DNA of 64,000 nucleotides from Cylindrodendrum hubeiense (Eukaryota > Ascomycota > Sordariomycetes > Hypocreales > Nectriaceae): the NCBI GenBank assembly GCA_014621425.1, contig JAANBB010000104.1, forward strand, positions 42,023 to 106,022. Direction: 5' to 3'. The notes below the pieces were generated by a model. It ran no database searches and was not told where the DNA came from. It saw nothing but the letters and a program-made list of their open reading frames with translations. Made by a program: the position numbers and the translations under genes. The first letter of the stretch is position 1; each line of letters starts with the position of its first letter. Below are positions 1 to 9,699 of the stretch, piece by piece.

Positions 1-1
1 C

Positions 2-2493
2 ACACCCGAGTTTTACATCAACGACTTGGAACCTGACTCACCTGCCAATTGGGGTTGTCGTATAGGCCCAACCAGGGCCTTGAGCACCATCAGCTGCGAG
101 ACACAGACCTCATCCTCAGCTGGCTCACTGCTCTCACCCGTGCAGACCGACCGAAGTGACACACTAACCGCCCGGAGCAGCAGTTGGTCCAGAGGCCCAA
201 GCCCCTTGGGACGTCGCAAACGCGCCAGCACCTCCGACAGCTACTCGAAGCCGCTGCTTTGCCTCGGTCCGCAATGCCAACAAACTTTCACTACCGAAGA
301 CGAATTGAAGTTTCACGTCGCGTCTGTCCACACCTATTCATGTAACTGGGCTGGCTGTGAACAACCCAGCTTTGCTTCTCGTGATGGCTTGATCTGGCAT
401 GTCAAAGCAGAGCATCTCCTTGTTTGTCCCTTCCAAGGCTGCACAGAATCCTCTCTTACAAGTATTCGTGTTTTGCGATCGCACATGGATATAGCCCACG
501 CCAAGCCTGAAGGTGGCATCAAGGAGTGGCAGCTCACACCTACCCTTAGCAACAATCACGCCTCGATACAACGTACCGATTCGACACCAGACATGGAACC
601 TGTATCCACCGCTGATGAAAAGGGCCCTGAGAGTTCGAGGCGCTCCATCTCTCAAGAGCCACCTTCCATCAATGTAGCCAAGACGAAGTATCAAGACCAA
701 CTCAGACGTATGTTGGAGAAGAGGTCTAAGAAGAACGCCAGTAGGTTCACCTTGCCGCTTCCTCCACCTGAGGAAAGCGTAAAACGGCAGAAGTATTGTG
801 GCGTCTCGGCCTGCAGATACTCTGCCATACATATCTAAAACTGACCGTCAAAGGCACGCCAAGGTCCGCAGACAGTCCGACCGACCTGGTTCGGGGTAAG
901 GCCTCGAGACTCGTTGAAACGGCAAGCTTTCCGCTCGTCTATGAGCACGCCATCCTGCCATTCCTCTCCGAATTCTTGCCCAAGTGGGTGGGCAGCCGCC
1001 ATGTAGTCAGTGTCATGAGAGGCAAGACACCACAGGCGAAACGCATCTGCATAATGACGAGGCATAAGATCTCTCGCGCCCGTAAGATGATAATCGTGCG
1101 CCACGCCCAGGACCTTCTTCCAGATAAGTTCCGCCGTCTCGTTTCGTTCGTTTTCTCCCTGGGCGAAATCGATCGCACTACATGGGCTAGAGGCTTGAGT
1201 AAGGATCAAATGGACGATATCTGTGTTCCCCGAAATCCCTACTTCTTCCGAAGTCCCTGCATGGGCGACAGCATCGGAATATGCGGCAACGACACCTTTG
1301 AGAATAGCACCGCCACCTTAGGTCCCAATATTATTGTCGGAGGTGGCCGTTATTGGCTTGGCAACTTCCATCCTTTTCTGGAAGCGTATCAACACCTCCC
1401 CACTGTCGAAGTTGAGCATCCCTCCATTCAGGACCGGGGGCGCTGCATTGTAGAAGGTCATGATGCTATGGCACAGGAAAGTAGCTTCAAGCTTGGAAAT
1501 CTCGAGGTGACTTCTGGGCTCAACCTCGAGACTACCCGGATATCTCATGATCCCTACTGGGAAGAGTGTGATAAGGAGCAGCCCTTGATTGTTACAGACT
1601 GGTCACTCATTGCTGCTCGTACCTCTCAGGCCAACCTGCTTCGCCGATTCCCCTCGGAGACACAGCCGCTTCTGAGGGAAACCCCAATCATATCCACAGG
1701 CGCCATCACTCCGGGCTCCTACGTCACCTCAAGTGGCCGTACATCTGGCCACCAGAGAGGTCAGGTTTGCGAGATTCCAGCATACGTCAGTGGCGAAGAG
1801 AATGGCACCCAGAAGGCCACACGAGAGTGGTTCATAGAGGAGCCATATCCCTGCGACAACGAGGAGGGATGGATCCGTGGAGGAATTGGTGTTGAGGGCG
1901 ATAGCGGTGCGGCCGTTGTTGATTCTAATACTCATGCTCTCATCGGACACCTCTGGGGCCGCAACCGTTATTGGGGGCCTGGGCCACGCCACACCTTCTT
2001 TACCCCAATCTCGGATATATTTGACGACATTCAAGAGAAGTGTGGACAGCAAGCACGTCCTCAGCTTCCGCAGCACCGCGACGAAGCAGACTGCTTTCCT
2101 CCATATCCCTCGTGTCGGCTGTGCTATGACAAACGCACGTATCTAGACAGCCGACGGAGTTCACGTATGTCACTTCAAAGCATGATTATGGGCAAGGGCG
2201 ATTCCGACCAGGACCTCACTTCTATTGAGGCTGTCTCGGAACTAGCTACGCCACGGGACTACCATCGCTTCATCGGTGTTGAGGAGGCGGGCTCCTCCTT
2301 CAACATCAGCGGCAACTTCTGTCCCGGTACACCGGCCATAGCTGACATGAGAAGCCCGTATGCAACGACGCTAGACATTGACGATCTATATGACACGGGA
2401 TATGCTGCCCAGGAGGGTTCGCGAAAGCGAGCGCCCATGGTCAGCGCCAACCTAAACCAGGATAGGCATAAGAGGCAGAGAGTTGACGAATAA
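2..2493 (+). CDS. C2H2 zinc-finger protein with trypsin-like C-terminal domain (5' partial)
   Basis: The reading frame is open to the left edge, so the true start lies outside the window. Three C2H2-like fingers follow one another at about bases 253-330, 337-412 and 418-500, each with paired Cys and paired His. An intron is needed near 793-863: a donor GTATTG, branch CTGAC at 841-845 and AG at 862-863 restore frame; 798-853 also works. The second exon encodes about 540 residues. Near bases 1888-1930 it has GVEGDSGAAVVD, which resembles the active-site serine segment of chymotrypsin-fold proteases, followed by a conserved-looking IGHLWGR strand and a Cys-rich tail. Finger plus protease-like proteins of this kind occur in fungi without a known role; function here is inference. 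I could not place the catalytic His and Asp with confidence. The stop is one base from the stop of the convergent neighbour. Confidence 0.72.
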
Positions 2494-2494
2494 A

Positions 2495-4510
2495 TCAACC
2501 AGCGAAGCCTCCGCGGGCCATCTTCTTCGCACGAGCATCACGACGGTTATGGTTTGCTCGTGAGCCCTTGTTAGACTCCTTGTTCCGCCTGGCAGCTTCG
2601 GTCTCTTTCTCGCCAGTCGGTCCGGCGACATTGCCTCTGCCGCGACCACGACCCCGTCCTCGGGCTCGGCCACCCCCTCTTCCACCTCTTGATGAGCCAC
2701 CATCGGCTTCACCATCTTCTCCTGGGGTAGCTTTCCATGAGGTCGACTCTAGCTGCGTTTGCTGTCCACTAAATGCATACTTGGCTGCTAACCTTCGTTT
2801 TTGTTGCGGATTTCTCGTCAACATGACTGCCCAGCCCTCAATGGTCTCATCTGTCATGCCAGTCTCTTCCCTCAACTTCGCTCGCGGACTGCTCCTTCTG
2901 GTGGTGGCATCACGATCAAACACCTTTGCATCCGTCTGGAATGCTCGGAACAAGGCCTCCTCGTTACCATCGCTCACGCCGTCTGCCTCGTTGTTTGTGG
3001 CATCAACTGTTCCACCCACATCGGCAGCGTCGTAAGTATCATCGCGCTCGTCGTCATCGGAGTCAAATGCGGCGAGGGCAGATAGGATGGCAGCCCTATT
3101 AGGGGCAGTTGATTTGTCCTTGAGAATGTCCTCGGCAGTTTTGGTGGGGTTTTTGCCAAATGATAATTTAGACGTGTCGAGCGCAAGGCGGTCGAGCTCA
3201 TCGTCATCAAAGACGTTACGACGAGTCGGAATCTGGGGAGGGGTTGAACGGGGTGCCAAATCCGTGTGTTTTCTTGGTACGGGATGTAATGATCTAAAAG
3301 GAGTTAATGATTTTACACATGGGAAACGCTTGGGAAGGTTAGAATCATACAGTGGCTCTGTGCGGTCTGCGCTGGCGAGATGAGGTGGTAGAGTCTCGCT
3401 AAGCAGATTTGCAACCACTTGCTCGACGTCGTCTCCATATTCGTCCAGACACTTGGCCACGAAACCAGCGCCGAGATCGGGAAATAGATCTTGCACTTGT
3501 GTGATCTGGCTCATTCGGTGAACGTGAATTTCCGCTTCCAGTTCGTGCTGACTCTCCTTGCTTTTTCCCTTGCCCTTGTCTACCTTTCTCCTCACGAGTC
3601 TCTTTGGTCGTACCATAGCTCCCTTCTTGAAAACTTCCAGGGCAGTGATGCGGTTCTTTAAGTTTTGCGTTGCAGCACCAGAGTCCTCTGCTCTTCTCAG
3701 CAGTAATTTGAGTAAGGGTGTGCTTGTGAGGAGCTCGGGGACGAGTGAGTCGTTGACATTGAGGGGTCCAGCCTTGTGGGCGTCGGCAGCCGATTTCAAG
3801 GCATACAGCTCGTCATTTAGCATGGCCCATTTGGGGGGCTCAGCATCTACCAAGCCCACTAGGCATAGATAGATGGTGGTGACAATGACTTTGCGCAAGG
3901 GCGGGTTCATGACGCGGAAGCAGGTGACAAGGCCATCGAAGAAGTCAGAGCCAGCGAGGGCGAGGGTGCAGGCATCGGGAGAGACGTGGAGCAAGTGGTT
4001 GAGGCGGGTAAGTTGCGACTCGACGAGCTTCAGGTCGCCCTTGATTCCGGAGTCGAGATGGGGGATGAGGAGCTTCTTGAGCGAGGTAATGGAGGATTCG
4101 AGGAGGGTGGAGTGTTGGTTGAAGAGTTGGGCGATGAGCGGTGCAGTGACTCTCCGGGGGAAGATCTTGGCCAGGTCGGCGAGAAAGGGAAAGGCGAGGA
4201 GCTGAGGCTGGGGCGGAGGCGAGGTGGTGAGGATCCGGGTGCTGAGTTGGAAGACGGCTATCATGAGCAGCGTCGAGTGCAGGCCCAATGAAGCGGTGCC
4301 AGCCTCAGCCGTCTCCTCGGCGAAGGAGGCCAGGAAGCCGGCGACGGATTCATCCTTTGAGACGGCGGTCTTGAAGTCCTTGTCGGGGAGGGCCAGCAGG
4401 GCGTGGCAGAGGGCGATCCAGGCGGCGAGCAGGGAGTCCCACTCGCTGGCCGAGAGGTGTTGTCGCCATGCGGACTTGGGGAACGGCGCGAAGGGGGGTA
4501 AGTTGGGCAT
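2495..4510 (-). CDS. cue3: CUE-domain protein, Cue3/ASCC2-like (RQT ribosome-rescue subunit)
   Basis: The open frame encodes 671 residues from an ATG at 4510. The N-terminal 300 residues are Leu-rich and helical. A CUE ubiquitin-binding domain lies at about residues 332-372 (MSQITQVQDLFPDLG, then DDVEQVVANLL). The C-terminus is an RGG/RGRG-rich basic tail ending in KKMARGGFAG. In yeast, Cue3/Rqt3 (human ASCC2) binds ubiquitin on collided ribosomes and helps the helicase Slh1 split them; this role is transferred from the family. Bases 3294-3350 form a stop-free 57-bp segment with GTATG donor and TTTTAG acceptor. It is probably an intron, since its translation interrupts the conserved stretch after the CUE domain; splicing would give 652 residues. 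The gene is divergent from the uS10 gene. Confidence 0.85.
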   Translation of the reverse strand: MPNLPPFAPFPKSAWRQHLSASEWDSLLAAWIALCHALLALPDKDFKTAVSKDESVAGFLASFAEETAEAGTASLGLHSTLLMIAVFQLSTRILTTSPPPQPQLLAFPFLADLAKIFPRRVTAPLIAQLFNQHSTLLESSITSLKKLLIPHLDSGIKGDLKLVESQLTRLNHLLHVSPDACTLALAGSDFFDGLVTCFRVMNPPLRKVIVTTIYLCLVGLVDAEPPKWAMLNDELYALKSAADAHKAGPLNVNDSLVPELLTSTPLLKLLLRRAEDSGAATQNLKNRITALEVFKKGAMVRPKRLVRRKVDKGKGKSKESQHELEAEIHVHRMSQITQVQDLFPDLGAGFVAKCLDEYGDDVEQVVANLLSETLPPHLASADRTEPLYDSNLPKRFPCVKSLTPFRSLHPVPRKHTDLAPRSTPPQIPTRRNVFDDDELDRLALDTSKLSFGKNPTKTAEDILKDKSTAPNRAAILSALAAFDSDDDERDDTYDAADVGGTVDATNNEADGVSDGNEEALFRAFQTDAKVFDRDATTRRSSPRAKLREETGMTDETIEGWAVMLTRNPQQKRRLAAKYAFSGQQTQLESTSWKATPGEDGEADGGSSRGGRGGGRARGRGRGRGRGNVAGPTGEKETEAARRNKESNKGSRANHNRRDARAKKMARGGFAG

Positions 4511-5321
4511 CTCGGGAGGTGGGTGAGATGGCGATGTGGTATTATTACCCTCAAAGCCAGCACGAGGGGGAGGCGATTAAAGCAGAGGCGATCAAAGCAA
4601 AGGCGCTGGGGAGCTGGGGTATCGGGTGCTGGGATGACGTTGGCAGGTGGGAGAGGCAATTGGCCGTCTTATAAGTCATTCGCCATGGTCTCTATCAAAA
4701 CCAAGTAAACACATTTGGCCATCGCCGGATGAATCATAGTGGATGCTCATGGACCTGGTCTCCAGGCAGGTAAGCTTGGGCTGTTCGCCTCAGCCTCCAT
4801 CTGTCACTGCGAGGGGTACAAGCTAGAGGGAACGGAGGTACCTCTGCAAGTCAACGCGGGCAATCTTGCGGGGAAAGGGAAAAAAGGTACATTGCTCGCT
4901 ACAGAGTAGGCGGGAAAGCACACTCTACTTGGTAAGGTAGCCAAACCGCACCAAGGTACCTTTCTTGGTAAAATATGCCAGATGAAACCTGAAGAAAACC
5001 ACAAGGGGAATGTGATAATTTATATTGCTCTCATCGCTATTCTTCATCGAACTGGCCATGTTCCAAGGTACGAAGTACACAGCACAGCAGATGCACTGGT
5101 GCAGATCTCCCCCCCCCCGCCAATCAGAGCAGTCCATCCCTCAGCTACCGCGCCAGCCTGTTTAGGACTAGCGCCACGCACACACAAGCCCTACATTGAA
5201 CTCGCTCCCCCCACCAAAAAGTTCGCGACAATTGCATCCATTTTCCTGATTTCTCACCACCCGCCTCATCACTTTGCCGAAACGTCTATTCCACACGTTC
5301 GAGTCTTGAAGGTTGCCCATT
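4511..5321. other. Intergenic, divergent promoter region
   Basis: This 811-bp gap separates the CUE gene (-) from the uS10 gene (+). It contains a run of ten C at about 5110 and pyrimidine-rich sequence just before the uS10 start, which suits a strongly expressed ribosomal protein gene. I see no convincing coding sequence in it. Confidence 0.6.
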
Positions 5322-5833
5322 ATGTCTTACAACAAGCCCGAGAAGGACCTTGGCGATGGCCCCGTACGTTCCGCCGCTCCTGCGCTCCTGCGCTCCCTCC
5401 CCGACGATTTTCGCGAGTCGAGACGCAATTCGAGATGCAACGGCTGACCCCCAATCTAGAAGAGCCACAAGATCCGCATCACCCTCTCCTCCCGCAAGGT
5501 CCAGGTCCTCGAGAAGGTCTGCACTGAGATCATCGAGCGCGCCAAGAACAAGGACCTCCGCGCCAAGGGCCCCGTCCGCCTGCCCACCAAGACCCTCAAG
5601 ATCACCACCCGCAAGACCCCTTGCGGTGAGGGTTCCAAGACCTGGGATTGCTTTGAGATGCGCATCCACAAGCGCCTGATCGAGTACGTGACGCTCCTGG
5701 AGTTATCCTCGAATTTCCCTGCCGGACCTCGGACTAACCGCATAACAGCCTTAACGCCCCCACTGAGGTCGTCAAGCAGATCATTGTCAACATCGACGCT
5801 GGTGTCGAGGTTGAGGTCACCATCGCTGCTTAA
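5322..5833 (+). CDS. rps20: 40S ribosomal protein uS10 (S20)
   Basis: Three exons, 5322-5363, 5460-5683 and 5749-5833, join in frame to give 116 residues, the usual length for eukaryotic uS10. Introns are 96 bp (GTACGT...CTAG) and 65 bp (GTACGT, branch CTAAC, ACAG). Exon 1 encodes [14 protein letters not shown]. Exon 2 carries the family core [18 protein letters not shown] and [19 protein letters not shown]. Exon 3 ends VEVEVTIAA. The protein sits in the head of the small ribosomal subunit. The very short first exon followed by an intron is typical of fungal ribosomal protein genes. I have no serious alternative for the identity. Confidence 0.97.
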
Positions 5834-6301
5834 GGGATTGGTCTTCGTGCATGGCGTGGCCGGGAATGATACCCCTTTTTGGTCAGGCTGCAAGCGAATA
5901 CCCGGTTCAGGTAGACAACAAAAAATAAAGAGACGGTTTCCAGCCGAAACATACGTGTCCCAATTACTTCGTGATGTCGAGAACCTGGCCATGCTACAAC
6001 CATGAGAGGTCACCAATTATGTCATCCACCATTGGCCCGAGAAAGAGACTCAATACGGCGAGGTATACCCTCGTTCCTGCGACTGGGATATCTTGTTTCG
6101 TACTAAGTACAGTCTATCAGTCGAGATCATCTATCTAAGAGCTTCAACACTGCGAAGCCACGCAGACCCCTACATACCATGACAATACCGTGCTGAACGC
6201 CAGTTAATATATACAAACCATGACTCTATTTCAACATGTAACGCCAATCCCTACTTCCATCCCTCCTCTTTTTTTGATTGATTGTTTTACATGCGCACTC
6301 C
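5834..6301. other. Intergenic between convergent genes
   Basis: These 468 bp hold the 3' flanks of the uS10 gene (+) and the NUP42-like gene (-). AATAAA at 5924-5929 may be the uS10 polyadenylation signal. Nothing else is seen. Confidence 0.5.
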
Positions 6302-8307
6302 TCATAGATCCCACAAGGTACATTCCCTCGGAGGCGGCAACTCGGGCATCAACCCGCCCTGGAAGGCGCCCGTCTGTGCGAATGCCATCCATTGGGCCTT
6401 GGATTTGTCGTCATACTGCTCCGCAGGCAGCTGGGTGTCCTTGGAGAAGCCGGGTGGCCCGTCGGGAAACCAGATTCGGCGCCAGGTGCCACTAAACTCG
6501 CGGATCCCAGGCATTCCATCTCTATATGTGACTGGCTTGCCCTTGAACATGGACAGACGGCCATCCATGCCCTTGGAGGTGTAGCTCTCGATCGGCGGGT
6601 GCTGCTTGCCGCTACCAGGTGGATAAGGATTGCCGGCTTGTCCAGCTGGGTTCTGGGGTTGTTGAGGTTGTTGGGCAATGGGTGCTGGGTTAGCAGCTTG
6701 GTTGAAGGGGTTGGCAGCCTGCTGTTGGTTCGGTTGGTTTGGTTGGATCTGCTGGGTCTGCTGGGTCTGCTGGCCTTGTTGATTCTGCTGTGACGCAAAT
6801 CCATTCGAGGGCTGCTGAGCCTGAGCGAAGGGGTTGCCGTTCGCAGCACTTGGTCCCTGTGCCGCAGATGCAAATGGATTCGAGGCCGCGGGTGCTGGCT
6901 GCTGCGCAAAGGGGGATGCATTCTGCGACGCTTGCGCGAATGGGCTAGGCGCATTGTCGCCCTGGTTGTTATTATTCGACGCGAAGGGGCTTGCTCCTTG
7001 GTTATTATTCGACGCAAAGGGGCTTGCTCCTTGGTTATTATTCGAAGCAAAGGGGCTTGCTCCTTGATTGTTATTCTGGCCAGAAGGCGCACCAAATGGG
7101 TTGGCCGCGGGAGCATTGTTTCCTGCCGAAGCGAAGGGACTGGCGTTGTTGTTTGTGTTGGCGGATGCCCCGAAAGGATTCGGTTTCTGGCCAAGTTGAC
7201 TAGGCTGACCAAACGCGTTTGATTGGGGATTCGGCTGTGACGGCGCTGCGAGCGAGGGTGCTCCGAATGGGTTGGGTTTCGCACCCAAAGCTGAAGGCTG
7301 GCCAAACGCCGAAGGGGTCTGCGATGGTTGACCAAAGGGGGATGCTCCTTGCGCTCCCGCTTGACTGAACCCAGACGCCGGCTGCGATGGCTGTGCAAAT
7401 GATGGCGTGCCGAATGGGCTGGCCTGTTGGCCGAGGGCCGAGGGCTGTCCAAAGGCGCTGGGCTGCGGTGCAGAAGCCCCTCCGCCGAATGGAGATGCGT
7501 TGTTGTTTGACGCAAAGGGATTCGAAGACTGGGCCGACGGGTCGGGGACAAGCGACTTGGGCCTCTTTCCGACCAGGAACTCTCCAAAGGGAGCTCCCTG
7601 CGTCCCTTCTCTGCATATGTCCAATCGATTCGGGTGTTTGTTCTCGGCGCTAGCGAGAAACTCGACTGCCTCTCTGGGGTTGCGAATGGCATTCTGCATT
7701 TGCTGCTGGGCGTTCACGTAGAGGGCTTGCGCTTCGCTCAACTACACCAGTTAGCGATCTGTCTCAGGGGATGAACTAGGGGCACTTACGGCCTGCTGCT
7801 CAGTGCCGGAAGCCTTGGCGATCGTGTAATGAAGTCGCATCTCCTCGAAACTTTGCTCACGCGGATACCCTCCAAACAGCTGCTCCGGGGCATCTCGTCC
7901 CGGAGCATATGCAGATAGGAGCCAGTGTGGTGCCTCGGTGGCCAGGTCTCGTTCGATGGCATCCAGGGTTATGTTATACTTTTCTGTCAAGGCGTCAATT
8001 GAATTTCTTGATTGTGTGAGGGTCGCGTCGTTGGGTTCGTACCGGCTGGACTCTGGGTGCTTCCTCCAGGTCCGCTGAGAGCTCCGAAGCGGTTCGTGGG
8101 CTGGTTTCGGTTGTTATTATTGTTGGCGTTGTTGTTGTAGTTGCTGCCGTTTCCTGCATTGATGTGTTCGAATCGACAGTCTCCTGGTTCAAGTCAGCAA
8201 CTCCGGTTCCGTCATGAATGCTGCCCGGCAGATAACGGGCGTGCCGTTGGGGTCTCCCTACTGCCGTATCTGCAGTTGCCCTGCTGGAAGAATTTACACA
8301 GTGCCAT
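6302..8307 (-). CDS. nup42: Nucleoporin NUP42-like, CCCH finger plus FG/PFAS repeats
   Basis: Four exons join in frame: 8262-8307, 8043-8183, 7790-7983 and 6302-7741 (606 residues). Introns are 78, 59 and 48 bp. Splicing the first intron creates a perfect C-x7-C-x5-C-x3-H zinc finger (residues about 4-20, CKFFQQGNC then CRFEH), strong support for that junction. An Asn-rich linker and a helical segment follow. Then comes a long low-complexity region with PFG, NPFG, SPFAS and QPSAFG repeats, and a conserved C-terminal block, GTWRRIWFPDGPPGF, ending CTLWDL. Fungal Nup42 (NUPL2/Amo1 family) lies on the cytoplasmic face of the nuclear pore and stimulates Gle1-Dbp5 mRNA export; that role is from the family. 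The gene is convergent with uS10. Confidence 0.9.
6964..7065 (-). repeat. 33-bp tandem repeat within the NUP42-like gene
   Basis: Three nearly identical units (one of 36 and two of 33 bp) encode SPFASNNNQGA-type blocks. Neighbouring units differ by only a few bases, so they look recently expanded or homogenised. The unit length keeps the reading frame. Confidence 0.85.
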
Positions 8308-9546
8308 CTTGGGCGACTGGTGGCCTCGGCCGGGGTCTCGCGGGGGGGGGATCTGGTGTCGCGGAGATGAGTGCTAGCACATTTCGAGGGCGGGATTGCT
8401 CTACGCTGAGGCGAAAGTGAACTGGTGGAGGTTGGTTGAAAGATGAAGTTGCGGGAAACTGAGACCAGCTCCGCCCGCGCCAAACTTCAGCCTTACCAGC
8501 CTCGTCGGGTTGGTGGGCTGGGTTTTTAGGGGCATGTGGTCCTTGGCGGGGCGGCGCAGCTCTCCGCTGATTCACGCCCGCCAAATCCGTCGCAGGGACT
8601 CAGCCAACTGCCTCACCAACACCCTCCTTCATCTTGATGTTCTTAGCTTATCATTTTTACAACTCTGAATCATTACTAAACTGTTCATTCTTGCTATCAT
8701 CTTCTTCTTTGGTTTCTTTCTTCCTTTTTTCACTCTTCCTTTTACCGCTAAATCTTGGGGTCCCAGGCAGTTGCGTCGTCTTCTACAGGCTACCGCAGGT
8801 AGTCAAGTAAGTACCAATATAGCCTTCATGCTACTGAACAAGTCAAGGATCTACACAGATGCCAGAGATACCCGGGTTAGCGTCGCTGATAGGCTGACTT
8901 TTAAAGAAGGACAAAGGCATGCAATGTCTAGCCGAACTGTCCCCGCAGAGCGATTTGCCGCAGCTGTCTGGAGCTGAGCAGGACTACCCTAGAGGTGAAT
9001 TAGGAGGGTTTTTAGAGTGTGCAACTTTACGTTTTCGCGATCAGCAGTCGTGCAGCCAGGTTTCATTTGCAATGGCAGACTGACTACAACACCCTAGCTA
9101 GCAATCAATAATTTGAAGGTCCACACAGCTGTAAGCCTGACATATTACGCACTACGAGACAAACGGGACCGCTGATTTGAGAGGGCATTTTACGATTGAT
9201 GATTACCAGGTGAAGTTTCCGAAGTATTATCACTGAGAGGAGAGGGAGACTACATGTAAGTGAACAGAGAACCTCCTGGAGCCTCAGCTCGCGCCCGTAT
9301 AACTACTGCGTACGTCCCTCATACAATGGCCTGGCTCAAGTCGACATCCATTTCCTGACCCAGTTGCCCACCACACTATGTAAATCTCTTGTATTTATTT
9401 TTTCCATTTTTATTATTTCTAATACAAGATATTATCGTAACACAAACTGTGCCTACTGTACGACCGCAGTAGGGTCATCTACGGATTTTGCAATTTCCGA
9501 AGTTTTTCTATTTGCCGTATCTGCGGACCTTGCCACATATCATGGA
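8308..9546. other. Intergenic, upstream of NUP42-like and HET genes
   Basis: This is the divergent gap between the two genes. It holds a pyrimidine-rich stretch at about 8640-8760 and AT-rich sequence toward 9400. Only short unrelated frames are present. Confidence 0.5.
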
Positions 9547-9554
9547 TATAAATA
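9547..9554 (+). promoter_or_regulatory. Likely TATA box of the HET-domain gene
   Basis: TATAAATA lies about 150 bp upstream of the start codon, which itself sits in a good Kozak context (CCGCCATGG). The leader between them has no intron that I can see. Assignment is by sequence and spacing only. Confidence 0.5.
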
Positions 9555-9699
9555 CCCCGCTGTTGCACCAGCTTTGTATTCCGACGTCCAACCCTTGTGA
9601 TCATGCAGACTCTTCCATCGTTTCTTACAAACGTATCTTAGACTGGGCCACATAACACACTCGTTACCTAAGTCTATTTCACCAAGCTGAGCTTCCGCC

